From the NCBI GenBank assembly GCA_025774615.1, contig JALGVQ010000140.1:1-7971 (forward strand): 7,971 nucleotides of DNA. Direction: 5' to 3'. Numbering within the stretch: position 1 is the stretch's first letter; the number at the start of each line of letters is the position of its first letter. This DNA is from a bacterium. Its GTDB lineage: Bacteria > Blakebacterota > Blakebacteria > Blakebacterales > Blakebacteraceae. The position numbers were made by a program, and so were the translations under genes. The notes beneath the pieces are model-generated. The model was not told where the DNA came from. It saw only the letters and a list, made by a program, of their open reading frames with translations, and did not search any database. This document shows, piece by piece, positions 1-6,645 of this stretch.

Positions 1-414
1 CCAGACGGTATGACCGTCGGAGCGTTCGAACTTCGTATAGATGTTCAGGAGTGCCTGTACGTAATACTCACCGGCCACAAGATCCTTGAGGCTCTCAACC
101 GGTGCCCCCAGAGTGGAGGCATCGATCACCGCTGTTTCGCCGGGACGCAGCGTTTCGACATCGACCCCGAAGAAGGGAGCTCCCCGTCGTGAGACCTGCA
201 GTCTCGGTTCGCGGGAATCATTGTCTGTGAGGATCACGAACACGCGGCCGGTGATCGCCTCCGAACTCACTGAAGAGGGGAAGGATACCACGAACTGCAA
301 CCCCTCAGGCTCCTGGCCGGCAGCAGGCCCTGATACGATCATCAGGGACAGCGCGAGTGGTGTGAGGAGTATGGGGAGTACTCTCAGGGTGACGCTGTCC
401 CGTATTCGCTGCAT
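1..414 (-). CDS. Secreted protein, N-terminal fragment (possible N-terminal domain of a periplasmic esterase)
   Basis: An open frame of 138 residues runs off the left edge, so only the N-terminus is visible. The first ~33 residues look like a Sec signal peptide: arginines at 3, 5 and 11, a hydrophobic core rich in Leu/Ile/Met, then a small-residue cleavage region (SGPAAGQ). The mature part begins with a beta-rich stretch (LQFVVSFPSS, GRVFVILTDND) and contains FFGVDVETLRPGE, ASTLGAPVESL and GEYYVQALLNIYTKFERSDGH. From memory, similar segments occur at the N-terminus of secreted proteins that continue into a putative-esterase alpha/beta-hydrolase domain, but no catalytic residues lie inside this window, so the esterase assignment is tentative. 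The start is well supported: AGGAG (426-422, overlapping the upstream stop codon) sits 7 bases before the ATG. It begins 10 bases after the transketolase-family gene and is probably co-transcribed with it. Confidence 0.6.
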   Translation of the reverse strand, partial: MQRIRDSVTLRVLPILLTPLALSLMIVSGPAAGQEPEGLQFVVSFPSSVSSEAITGRVFVILTDNDSREPRLQVSRRGAPFFGVDVETLRPGETAVIDASTLGAPVESLKDLVAGEYYVQALLNIYTKFERSDGHTVW

Positions 415-421
415 GTAACTG

Positions 422-426
422 CTCCT
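422..426 (-). promoter_or_regulatory. Ribosome binding site of the secreted protein gene
   Basis: AGGAG, 7 bases before the ATG at 414. It overlaps the TAG stop codon of the transketolase-family gene, so the two genes are probably translationally coupled. It also confirms the true end of the upstream gene in the shifted frame. Confidence 0.75.
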
Positions 427-2768
427 ATCGCTGGTTCTCCATCCAGGTGGCGTAGTCGACGACCGCTGCCCACTGGCCATCACCATCCAGACCGGCCTCT
501 TCGAACACCTTGTGAGCCTGACCACTACCGAGGAAGTGCCCCTTGTGGAAGGCGTGCACTGTGCGCTTCCGTCCTTCGTTCGAGGTGACCCAGCGGTACA
601 TGGTCGGAAGGGTGAAGCCGGTGAGCCCCATCGCTTCCAATGGCCTCCTGCTCAGCCTCAGACAGCATTGAGAAGAGTTCGGCGCTGGTTACGTAATAGA
701 TGTTCATGTTGTAACCGGCATCGTCGATCCGGGGAAGCACGTCGGTCATGAACGTATTCGTGATCCCGCTTCCCTGAAGGACAAGCGTTCCGTGATTAAC
801 GCTCTTGTCCGGGTCAGCCTTCCGAAGGGCATAGAGGCCATTAGCCGCCTCGGCTACCGGAGGTATTCCGGCTGCCTGTCGATCGATGATCGTCTCATTC
901 GGCCTGGTAACGAATGGAGCCAGGACGGCCGGTCGTTTCTTGAGCGCCGCGATGAGCATCGGCCAGATCTCCTGCGGATCCCATGGAGTCAGCGTGATCA
1001 TGATGCCGTCAGGAAAGTTCTCCTGCAGCAGCTGCAGGGGCTGGGGATCAGCGTGAGTGGGGCCATCTTCACCTGTCTTCAGCCCCGCGTGACCGCAGAC
1101 GATCATGAAGGGGCGGAAGGGATCGCCCGTCAGTTCTTTGTGCGCCTGTTGACCGATGCCGTGCAGACGGGCTGCGATGTGCTGCAGCGACGCTATGAAC
1201 GCCGCATAGGACGACCCGGCGCCGATATGCGATCCGAAAGCAGACAACCCTGCCATGAAGGCACCCATGTTGTCCTCACAGATCCCGCCGACAGCAATGA
1301 GCCTTGAATCGGGATTGGAGATGGCGTTGTAGAGATCACCGGGGAAGCCGGCTCCCAGTTTCGAGATACTGGTCGAATCGAGGAGATCTGCCGAAGCACC
1401 GATGAACGCGCCGTTGGTCGCTTTATTGAGATGGTTGAGCGCCACGCCAAGGGCGCCACGCAGCGTCTGTGAACTCCCTGCTTCCCAGGTGCACTCCTCG
1501 GGGATCTCATCAGCCTTGATCGCGTCAGTGTAGATCACTCCGAGGTTCGGGGCGTTCTCACGCTCCTGCCGGTTCAGCGTGGTCAGGCGATCCTTCGAAT
1601 CCGACAGTCGCCCGGCGAAGAAGTCCGGAATCTCCCGGTTCTCCTCAAGGAGAGTGCGCAGGGTGCAGAGTGTCTCCCAGAACGACCGTTCGACATTGGT
1701 CGGTGTGGGTTCGTCTCCGAACACCGGAAACTCGACACCGAAGCGCTTCTTGATCGGATCGAGGGTCTCATGATATTCCTCGGAGCAGAAGTCATGACCT
1801 GCTCCGTGAGATTTACGGCCTTCGATCCCGTAGCACCAGCCCTTCACGGTCCGGTAGATGATCGCCGTCGGCTGGTCGTTGATCCGTTCCTTTGACGCTT
1901 CCTGGGCGGCAAGTACCTGGTGCGCGTCGTGACCGTTCTCCACGAAGATCACGTTCCAGTCCTGCAGGTAACAGAACTCCGCCGGATCCCACTGCACGTA
2001 GTCACCCGGTTCATCGCCGTCCCGGCAGACAAAGTCCGAGTCGATCGAGGCCTGGTTCCAGTCAAGGTGGAGCCGTGTGTTCCACATCTGAGCGGTTGCC
2101 ATGGTGGCAAGAGCCTCGGAAACACGACCCGCGGTCATGCCGCCCTCACCCTCAATGGCATGCACGATGGGTGAGTTTGCGCCATACATATCCATTGCGC
2201 CGAGACTGAGACCGAAGCTGGAGGGTACGCCTACACCCGAGGCCCCCGTGGAGATCTTGATGAAGGGGGTGATCGGCGACGGGTGACCATCAAGAGCCTT
2301 CGCCCGGTACTGGGAGAAAAGGGGTGTTTCCTGTGTGGGATTGCGCCGGAATCCGAGCAGGTCTTCCATCCTCAGCTGAAGATTGTCTTCAGCCATGAGG
2401 TCGGGACGGCTGATTCGTGCACACTCGTTGCGCAGAGCCCACATGGCATAGAGACCCATCGCCTTATGCCCGGCGGCATACGAGATGATGTCCGCTTCGG
2501 TGCATTCCGGGTCTGAGAAATCGTAATCCATGGTATTGAAGATAAGGGAGGAGACGATCCGTCCGGACGAGATGCTTCCTCCGGGGTGCCCCGACTTCGG
2601 TGCGAAATTGTAGAGGATCCCGCAGAGGGACCGGTAGATCATGTCAAAATCTTCGTACAGCCTGAGAGTCTCTTCGGGGATGGGGAAGGAGTCGAGCTGC
2701 GATTTGATGTCGAGGTAGACAGCGCGACGATAACCGAAATCAAGTTTACCGAAGGTGATGTTGGCCAT
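425..2768 (-). CDS. Transketolase-family thiamine-diphosphate enzyme, frame interrupted near the C-terminus
   Basis: This is a long (~780-residue) ThDP-dependent transketolase-type protein, predicted cytosolic, transferring two-carbon ketol units between sugar phosphates. Transketolase landmarks appear in order: SGHPGGS (H61), AAGHKAMGLYA (H101), GHPSP (H162), and the ThDP/metal segment beginning GEGGM (207-211) and ending LDWNQASID (235-243). KSHGAGH (H321) follows, then the pyrimidine-domain catalytic glutamate in GICEDNMGAFMAG (E498) and EDGPTHADPQP (567-577). The metal motif reads GEG rather than the usual GDG, which suggests a divergent subfamily. It is longer than standard transketolase (about 660 residues). 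ATG 2768 is chosen because GGAG (2781-2778) lies 9 bases upstream; an in-frame upstream ATG at 2840 has no such support and falls on the candidate promoter. One frame runs from the start to residue ~710; the expected ending (GLTGFTLPTMYRW ... GHFLGSGQAHKVFEEAGLDG ... YATWMENQR) is in the +1 frame and stops at 425. Read straight, the product would be 747 residues with an unrelated 37-residue tail ending at 525. The exact substrate is unknown. Confidence 0.85.
625..660 (-). other. Frameshift site in the transketolase-family gene
   Basis: Upstream of this segment the transketolase frame encodes SAELFSMLSEAEQEAI (I710 at 641-639). Downstream, homologous-looking sequence (EAMGLTGFTLPTMYRWV) is found in the next frame, beginning at about 640. 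The new frame has a stop at 691-689, so the switch must lie downstream of that codon. The net change equals one extra base or two missing bases (modulo 3). I see no classic slippery heptamer or rare-codon stop context, so programmed frameshifting is not indicated. A sequencing or assembly error, or a genuine small indel, is more likely. From memory, relatives have several more residues between the EQ and the GITGF-like motif, so a deletion of more than two bases is possible. Confidence 0.8.
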
Positions 2769-2777
2769 GGGAGTCTG

Positions 2778-2781
2778 CTCC
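2778..2781 (-). promoter_or_regulatory. Ribosome binding site of the transketolase-family gene
   Basis: GGAG lies 9 bases before the ATG at 2768. It decides between this start and the in-frame ATG 72 bases upstream (2840), which has no comparable site and lies at the predicted -10 region. Confidence 0.6.
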
Positions 2782-2838
2782 AGTCTGGGCGCTCGGTCGT
2801 CTTGGTGGTCATGTGCAATGGGCAGAAATCTCGAAAAC

Positions 2839-2866
2839 AATATAGTCCTTTGAGCCGGTGGTTCAC
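2839..2866 (-). promoter_or_regulatory. Candidate promoter of the transketolase-family gene
   Basis: Reading leftwards, TATATT (2844-2839) matches five of six -10 positions. The best -35 candidate, GTGAAC (2866-2861), is poor, with a 16-base spacer. The predicted start near 2832 would give a leader of roughly 65 bases. The elements interleave with those of the lysA promoter, so simultaneous polymerase binding at both would be hindered. This is weaker evidence than for the lysA promoter. Confidence 0.35.
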
Positions 2867-2878
2867 CCTAAATACAAT
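2850..2878 (+). promoter_or_regulatory. Sigma-70-like promoter of lysA
   Basis: TTGAGC (-35, 2850-2855; four of six consensus positions) and TACAAT (-10, 2873-2878; five of six) are separated by exactly 17 bases. The predicted transcript would begin around 2885, leaving a short leader of about 25 bases that contains the GGAG site at 2901-2904. An in-frame ATG at 2877 overlaps the -10 box and so is unlikely to be translated, which supports the 2910 start for lysA. Confidence 0.6.
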
Positions 2879-2909
2879 GGATAACGACTGCAACGGGAAT
2901 GGAGACCTG

Positions 2910-4172
2910 ATGAGTGATCCGTTTACCTGTATCAAAGGGCTGCTGTGTGCAGGTGATGTGCCACTCGACCGCCTCGCCGATGAGTTCGGAACGCCTCTGT
3001 ATGTGTACGATCAGGCTGTGATCAGGAGTCGGATCGAAGCGGTGAAGAGCGCTTTTGAATCCATCGAGATGCAGCTCTGCTACTCGGTGAAAGCTAATTC
3101 CAACCTGAGGTTGCTCCTCTATCTGCATGGCCTGGATGTCGGTTTTGATATTGTATCTGGTGGAGAACTGCATCGACTTGCAGTGACAGGGATCAGCAGC
3201 GATCGCACCGTGTTTGCCGGTGCAGGCAAGCGACAGGACGAACTGGAGATGGCGATCCGGGCGGGTGTATGGCTGATCACACTTGAATCCCGGGGAGAGA
3301 TCGATCTGCTGGCAGAAGTCATGCGCGGGTCAGGCACAGGAACCATTGATGTGGCGCTCAGGCTGAACGTTGATGTGGACGCGGGAACACACCGTCACAT
3401 CACCACGGCGCGCCAGAGAGACAAATTCGGTATCAGTCTCGCAGAACTGCCCGGGATCCTGCACCGATTGCAGGAGATACCCGCCATACGACCGGTAGCT
3501 CTTCACATGCATCTGGGCAGTCAGATCACCACGACTACCCCCTATCGGCGAGGAATGGATCGTCTGGTGACAGCCGCCGAGGAGTTCGAGTCTGCCGGAT
3601 ACCCGATACGATGGCTCAACGCAGGTGGTGGATTCGGGATCTCGCATCAGGGTGAAACGGTCCCCCGATTCGATGAATACGCCGAGGTACTCATTCCCCC
3701 GGTCGCCTCTACCGGTCGGGGGCTCATCCTTGAGCTCGGTCGCTCTCTCACAGGTCCGGCAGGTTGCCTGGTGACAGAAGTGCTCTATCGGAAACGACAG
3801 GGTGATCGTGACCTGCTCATTGTCGATGCCGCCATGAACGACTTCCAGCGTCCGGCACTCTACGATGCGCATCACCGTATCCTGCCCCTGGATCAGCGAC
3901 CTGACGGCACGACTCTGCTCTTCGACGTTGCCGGTCCGATCTGTGAATCATCGGATATATTCGGTGAAGGGCGTGCGCTGCCGGATACAGAACCGGGCAT
4001 GAGACTCGCCATCATGGATGCGGGCGCCTATGGCATGTCGATGTCGGGTAACTACAACAGTCGATGTCGTCCCGCAGAGGTCTGGGTCACCGAATCTGGC
4101 AGGGTAGAACTGATCAGACGGAGAGAGACCGTGGACGACCTCATCACCGTGGAACGGGAAGGTCTGGAATAA
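2910..4172 (+). CDS. lysA: Diaminopimelate decarboxylase
   Basis: A 420-residue PLP-dependent fold-III decarboxylase, the normal length for LysA. It converts meso-2,6-diaminopimelate to L-lysine plus CO2, the last step of lysine synthesis, in the cytosol. The alanine-racemase-type TIM barrel comes first, with the PLP lysine in YSVKANSN (K61), GFDIVSGGEL (78-87), DKFGIS (171-176), HMHLGSQ (H201) and the phosphate-binding glycines NAGGGFGI (237-244). It is followed by LELGRS (R278), then the beta domain with GPICESSD (C345, E346, supplied across the dimer) and DAGAYGMSMSGNYNSR (370-385, including Y374). Small departures from the usual pattern are ELGR for EPGR and SGNYN for SSNYN. The CESxD and GAYG motifs favour diaminopimelate over ornithine/arginine or carboxynorspermidine decarboxylases, although the family does contain D-amino-acid variants. 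Start 2910 is chosen for the GGAG five bases upstream and the promoter at 2850-2878. The stop codon overlaps the next gene's ATG. Confidence 0.93.
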   Translation: MSDPFTCIKGLLCAGDVPLDRLADEFGTPLYVYDQAVIRSRIEAVKSAFESIEMQLCYSVKANSNLRLLLYLHGLDVGFDIVSGGELHRLAVTGISSDRTVFAGAGKRQDELEMAIRAGVWLITLESRGEIDLLAEVMRGSGTGTIDVALRLNVDVDAGTHRHITTARQRDKFGISLAELPGILHRLQEIPAIRPVALHMHLGSQITTTTPYRRGMDRLVTAAEEFESAGYPIRWLNAGGGFGISHQGETVPRFDEYAEVLIPPVASTGRGLILELGRSLTGPAGCLVTEVLYRKRQGDRDLLIVDAAMNDFQRPALYDAHHRILPLDQRPDGTTLLFDVAGPICESSDIFGEGRALPDTEPGMRLAIMDAGAYGMSMSGNYNSRCRPAEVWVTESGRVELIRRRETVDDLITVEREGLE

Positions 4173-5782
4173 TGGCATCGATCCGTCGCGCAACAGGAAC
4201 CCTGCTCTGGTTGCCCCTCTGCCTCGGACTGGCTGGTTCCGGAGCACCTGACACGTATATACGCACCGACGAACCCGGCACCACTATCTGCGCAGGTGTG
4301 TCCGACCAGGAACCATCAGGAAGATACGATCTGCATATCAGGGGAGGCCTGGTCATTGACGGATCAGGCAGCCCGGCCCGCAGAGTGGACATCCTGGTGC
4401 GGGATGACACGATCGCCTGGATCGGTGAAGAAGTCCCAGGTGACCTTGATGCCGATCGGATCATCGATGCGAGCGGCATGTACGTCACCCCGGGATTCAT
4501 CGACGCGCACACCCATGGCGATCCCTTCTCTACACCTGATTTCGAGAACTTCCTTGCGATGGGAGTCACCACGATCTCTCTCGGTCAGGATGGATCGAGT
4601 CCGGGCGGAGCTGATATCGACGGCTGGATGCGACGGGTGGACGAGCTGGATCTCGGACTGAACATCGTCCTCTATGTGGGACATGGCACCGTCAGAAGCC
4701 TGGCCGGTGTTGAGTTGGGACGCACCGCCACGACTTCCGAAACAGAGGAGATGGCCCGTCTGATCGGAGAGGCGATGGATGCAGGATGTTTCGGATTGAG
4801 CACCGGATTGGAATATCGACCAGGATGGTTCGCGGAACTCAATGAACTGGTGGGGATCGCCCTGCCGATCGCAGAGTATGGCGGTCTGGTGATGAGTCAC
4901 GTTCGGAACGAAGATGATGATGCGATAGAGGCCTCGATCAACGAATTGATAGCCCAGGGAGCAGGCAGCGGCAGTGCTGTTCACATCTCACATATCAAGG
5001 TGGTGTATGGCGCGGGTGAGGGGCGCGCTGAAGAAGTTCTCGGTTTCATGGAGGAGGGGCGCCGGCAGGGAGTGAAAGTGACCGCCGACATCTATCCCTA
5101 CCTCGCGAGTTATACGGGGATCGGCATTGTTTTTCCCGACTGGGCGCTGGCACCGAATGACTACCGGTCTGTGGTGGCAGATCGCAGGGCTGAGCTTGCG
5201 GCTTATCTGAGAGAACGGGTGAAAAAACGCAATGGCCCGGAGGCAACACTCTTCGGATCGGGACGATGGAGTGGACGGACACTGTTTGAGGCAGCTGCCG
5301 AACTTGGCAAACCGTTCGAGGATGTGCTCATCGATGACATCGGCCCCGGAGGTGCTGGCGCGGCGTATTTCGTCATGGATGCAGCTCTGCAGGATCGTCT
5401 CCTGATCGATCCCTCGATAATGATATCTACTGATGGGAGCCCCGGAATGCGTCATCCCCGCGGGTATGGAGCATTTGCGAGGATCATTAGGAAATATGTC
5501 ATGGAGCAGGGAGTAGTGAGCCTGGAGGAGGCGGTTCGCAAAATGTCGGGGCTCACTGCGGCAACGATCGGCCTCGATCGCCTTGAAAGAGGTCTGCTGA
5601 AGGAAGGGTATGCCGCCGATATACTCATCTTCGATCCGGAATCAGTTCTCGATCATGCTACGTTCGAGCATCCGCACAGACTCGCTACCGGATTCACGCA
5701 CATCATCGTCAATGGACGGATCGTCAGGGAATATGGTGAGATGACCGGAGAGCAGAGCGGACGCATGCTGCGTCGCCGGTGA
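4172..5782 (+). CDS. Exported N-acyl-D-amino-acid deacylase-like amidohydrolase
   Basis: A 536-residue metal-dependent amidohydrolase of the D-aminoacylase group, expected to release D-amino acids from N-acyl derivatives. Residues 1-25 (MASIRRATG, then a Leu-rich core ending in AGSGA) resemble a Sec signal peptide without a lipobox cysteine, so the enzyme is probably periplasmic. The N-terminal beta-sandwich begins at YDLHIRGGLVIDGSG (52-66). The metal site follows: GFIDAHTH (H113, H115), GLSTGLEYRPG (208-218), MSHVRNEDD (H243), HISHIK (H271, H274), TADIYPY (304-310) and STDGS (D421). The C-terminal part HPRGYGAFARI (428-438), KEGYAADILIFDPE and HIIVNGRIV is standard for the family. Where D-aminoacylases have a metal-binding Cys in GNCG, this protein has GQDG (D140), so its substrate may differ; related N-acyl-D-glutamate or dipeptide hydrolases are alternatives. 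Its ATG overlaps the lysA stop codon (TAATG), with GGAAGG 9 bases upstream, indicating translational coupling. Confidence 0.87.
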   Translation: MASIRRATGTLLWLPLCLGLAGSGAPDTYIRTDEPGTTICAGVSDQEPSGRYDLHIRGGLVIDGSGSPARRVDILVRDDTIAWIGEEVPGDLDADRIIDASGMYVTPGFIDAHTHGDPFSTPDFENFLAMGVTTISLGQDGSSPGGADIDGWMRRVDELDLGLNIVLYVGHGTVRSLAGVELGRTATTSETEEMARLIGEAMDAGCFGLSTGLEYRPGWFAELNELVGIALPIAEYGGLVMSHVRNEDDDAIEASINELIAQGAGSGSAVHISHIKVVYGAGEGRAEEVLGFMEEGRRQGVKVTADIYPYLASYTGIGIVFPDWALAPNDYRSVVADRRAELAAYLRERVKKRNGPEATLFGSGRWSGRTLFEAAAELGKPFEDVLIDDIGPGGAGAAYFVMDAALQDRLLIDPSIMISTDGSPGMRHPRGYGAFARIIRKYVMEQGVVSLEEAVRKMSGLTAATIGLDRLERGLLKEGYAADILIFDPESVLDHATFEHPHRLATGFTHIIVNGRIVREYGEMTGEQSGRMLRRR

Positions 5783-5806
5783 TATACGGTTATTGCTGAC
5801 GGATGC
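5783..5806. other. Convergent junction without an obvious terminator
   Basis: Only 24 bases separate the stop codons of the amidohydrolase (plus) and phosphosulfolactate synthase (minus). The only symmetry is a four-base pair (CTGA...TCAG), and there is no T-tract. Termination must be Rho-dependent, lie inside a coding region, or be incomplete, in which case the converging transcripts would overlap. Confidence 0.5.
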
Positions 5807-6589
5807 TCAGTCGTAGATGCCGCGCAGAGTATCCGCCCTGAGTCCGGCACGGAGCGTTTCCAGGGAGAGTACCTGGATCGGTTGGATGTTTCCCATGTTA
5901 ACATTGACACCAAACTGCTGGATGAGCGCCACCTGCTGATTGTTCTGGGGCGCTTCGAACATTACTTTCGTCAGGTCGGACTCTTCGGCAATGACGTTCA
6001 GGATTTCATCAACGATGTTGCCGGAAAAATTGAAGATGCCGACTCCCACCCCTGATTCCCGCGCCTCTATGATCACCTGGAAGACGCCGAGTTCGATGTC
6101 GCGCTGGATCTCCCGTACAAGATCTCTCATGGAAACGGCAGAGTCAGGGAATTTGCTGCCAACCTCGGAGAGGACCATGAACCCTTCCCCGGCCACCTGC
6201 CGGATCACATCACTCCGGGTCTCATCGCTCATGCGGATCGTGCCGTCTGAAACCTCCACCGCATTGAATCCGAGATCTTTCGCTTCAACCAGGAATTCGT
6301 TCAGCTTCCCCTGAGCGAGCACAATTTCGGTAAAGGTGCCGCCGGGCATCACGTAGACGTTGTGGGCGCGGTAGGCTTCGATCTTCGCTCTCACCACGTC
6401 TTCCGGACAGAGGCGGGAGGTACCATAACCGAGTTTGGCAATGTCGATCCATTCACTTGATATCTGGAGTAAGTCCTTCAGCTGAGTCAGACCCATGCCG
6501 TTATCCATGATCATCGTCAAGCCGTTGACCCTGGGTTTTATGGTTCTGCCCTCCAGTGGGCGAGCGACGATCTTGCCGAATGTGTTCAT
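5807..6589 (-). CDS. comA: Phosphosulfolactate synthase (ComA family)
   Basis: A 260-residue protein matching (2R)-phospho-3-sulfolactate synthase along its whole length; archaeal members are about 250 residues. The enzyme adds sulfite to phosphoenolpyruvate to give phosphosulfolactate, the first step of coenzyme M synthesis in methanogens and of sulfolactate formation in some bacteria. It is a cytosolic Mg-dependent TIM barrel. Family motifs in order are MIMDNG (26-31), AKLGYGTS (51-58), PGGTFTE (82-88), VEVSDGT (111-117), SEVGSKFPD (141-149), IEARESGVG, FEAPQNNQQ and LSLETLRAGLRADT. K146 in SEVGSK aligns with a lysine proposed as the catalytic base in the Methanocaldococcus enzyme. The Asp-Asn in MDNG, where archaeal proteins have Asp-Lys, also occurs in the Bacillus homologue YitD (from memory). 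GGAAGG (6601-6596) lies 6 bases before the start. It follows the glutamine synthetase-family gene by 56 bases on the same strand and is probably co-transcribed with it. No comB, comC or comDE gene is visible in the window. The symbol here has nothing to do with competence. Confidence 0.92.
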   Translation of the reverse strand: MNTFGKIVARPLEGRTIKPRVNGLTMIMDNGMGLTQLKDLLQISSEWIDIAKLGYGTSRLCPEDVVRAKIEAYRAHNVYVMPGGTFTEIVLAQGKLNEFLVEAKDLGFNAVEVSDGTIRMSDETRSDVIRQVAGEGFMVLSEVGSKFPDSAVSMRDLVREIQRDIELGVFQVIIEARESGVGVGIFNFSGNIVDEILNVIAEESDLTKVMFEAPQNNQQVALIQQFGVNVNMGNIQPIQVLSLETLRAGLRADTLRGIYD

Positions 6590-6595
6590 GTATGA

Positions 6596-6601
6596 CCTTC
6601 C
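6596..6601 (-). promoter_or_regulatory. Ribosome binding site of the phosphosulfolactate synthase gene
   Basis: GGAAGG, 6 bases before the ATG at 6589, inside the 56-base gap after the glutamine synthetase-family gene. No good promoter is apparent in that gap, which favours a shared transcript. Confidence 0.6.
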
Positions 6602-6645
6602 GCTTAACCTGGAATCATGTTTCCACAGTTCTGATTGTCTGCTGA

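Larger units (their letters stand above)
2769..2909. promoter_or_regulatory. Divergent intergenic control region between the transketolase-family gene and lysA
   Basis: This is the only long gap in the window (141 bases). It must drive both the minus-strand transketolase unit and the plus-strand lysA unit. It is noticeably more AT-rich in its middle (about 2827-2880) than the flanking coding DNA. Both promoter candidates lie in that AT-rich part, and each gene's Shine-Dalgarno sequence lies near its own start. I found no convincing long palindrome, riboswitch fold or transcription-attenuator hairpin. Confidence 0.65.

Noticed and set aside
625-660. Programmed +1 frameshift in the transketolase-family gene
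   Set aside because: No slippery codon next to a stop, no internal Shine-Dalgarno at a suitable distance and no evident downstream structure; an indel or sequence error is simpler.
792-1307. 171-codon plus-strand open frame opposite the transketolase-family gene
   Set aside because: It is antisense to the conserved cofactor-binding and catalytic-glutamate region; its translation is low in recognisable structure.
2586-2909. 108-codon upstream extension of the lysA frame
   Set aside because: It would overlap the start of the transketolase-family gene and pass through the lysA promoter; family length and the GGAG site both support the 2910 start.
3330-3875. 181-codon open frame on the minus strand inside lysA
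   Set aside because: It lies wholly within a well-supported lysA with all catalytic motifs; its translation shows no recognisable domain and it has no convincing ribosome binding site.
4364-4984. 206-codon open frame on the minus strand inside the amidohydrolase gene
   Set aside because: It is antisense to a complete, motif-rich amidohydrolase; no family resemblance, so a chance frame in GC-rich DNA.
6609-6626. Small inverted repeat (TGGAA, 6-base loop, TTCCA) between the ligase and phosphosulfolactate synthase genes
   Set aside because: The stem is only five base pairs with no T-tract; too weak to call a terminator or regulatory hairpin.
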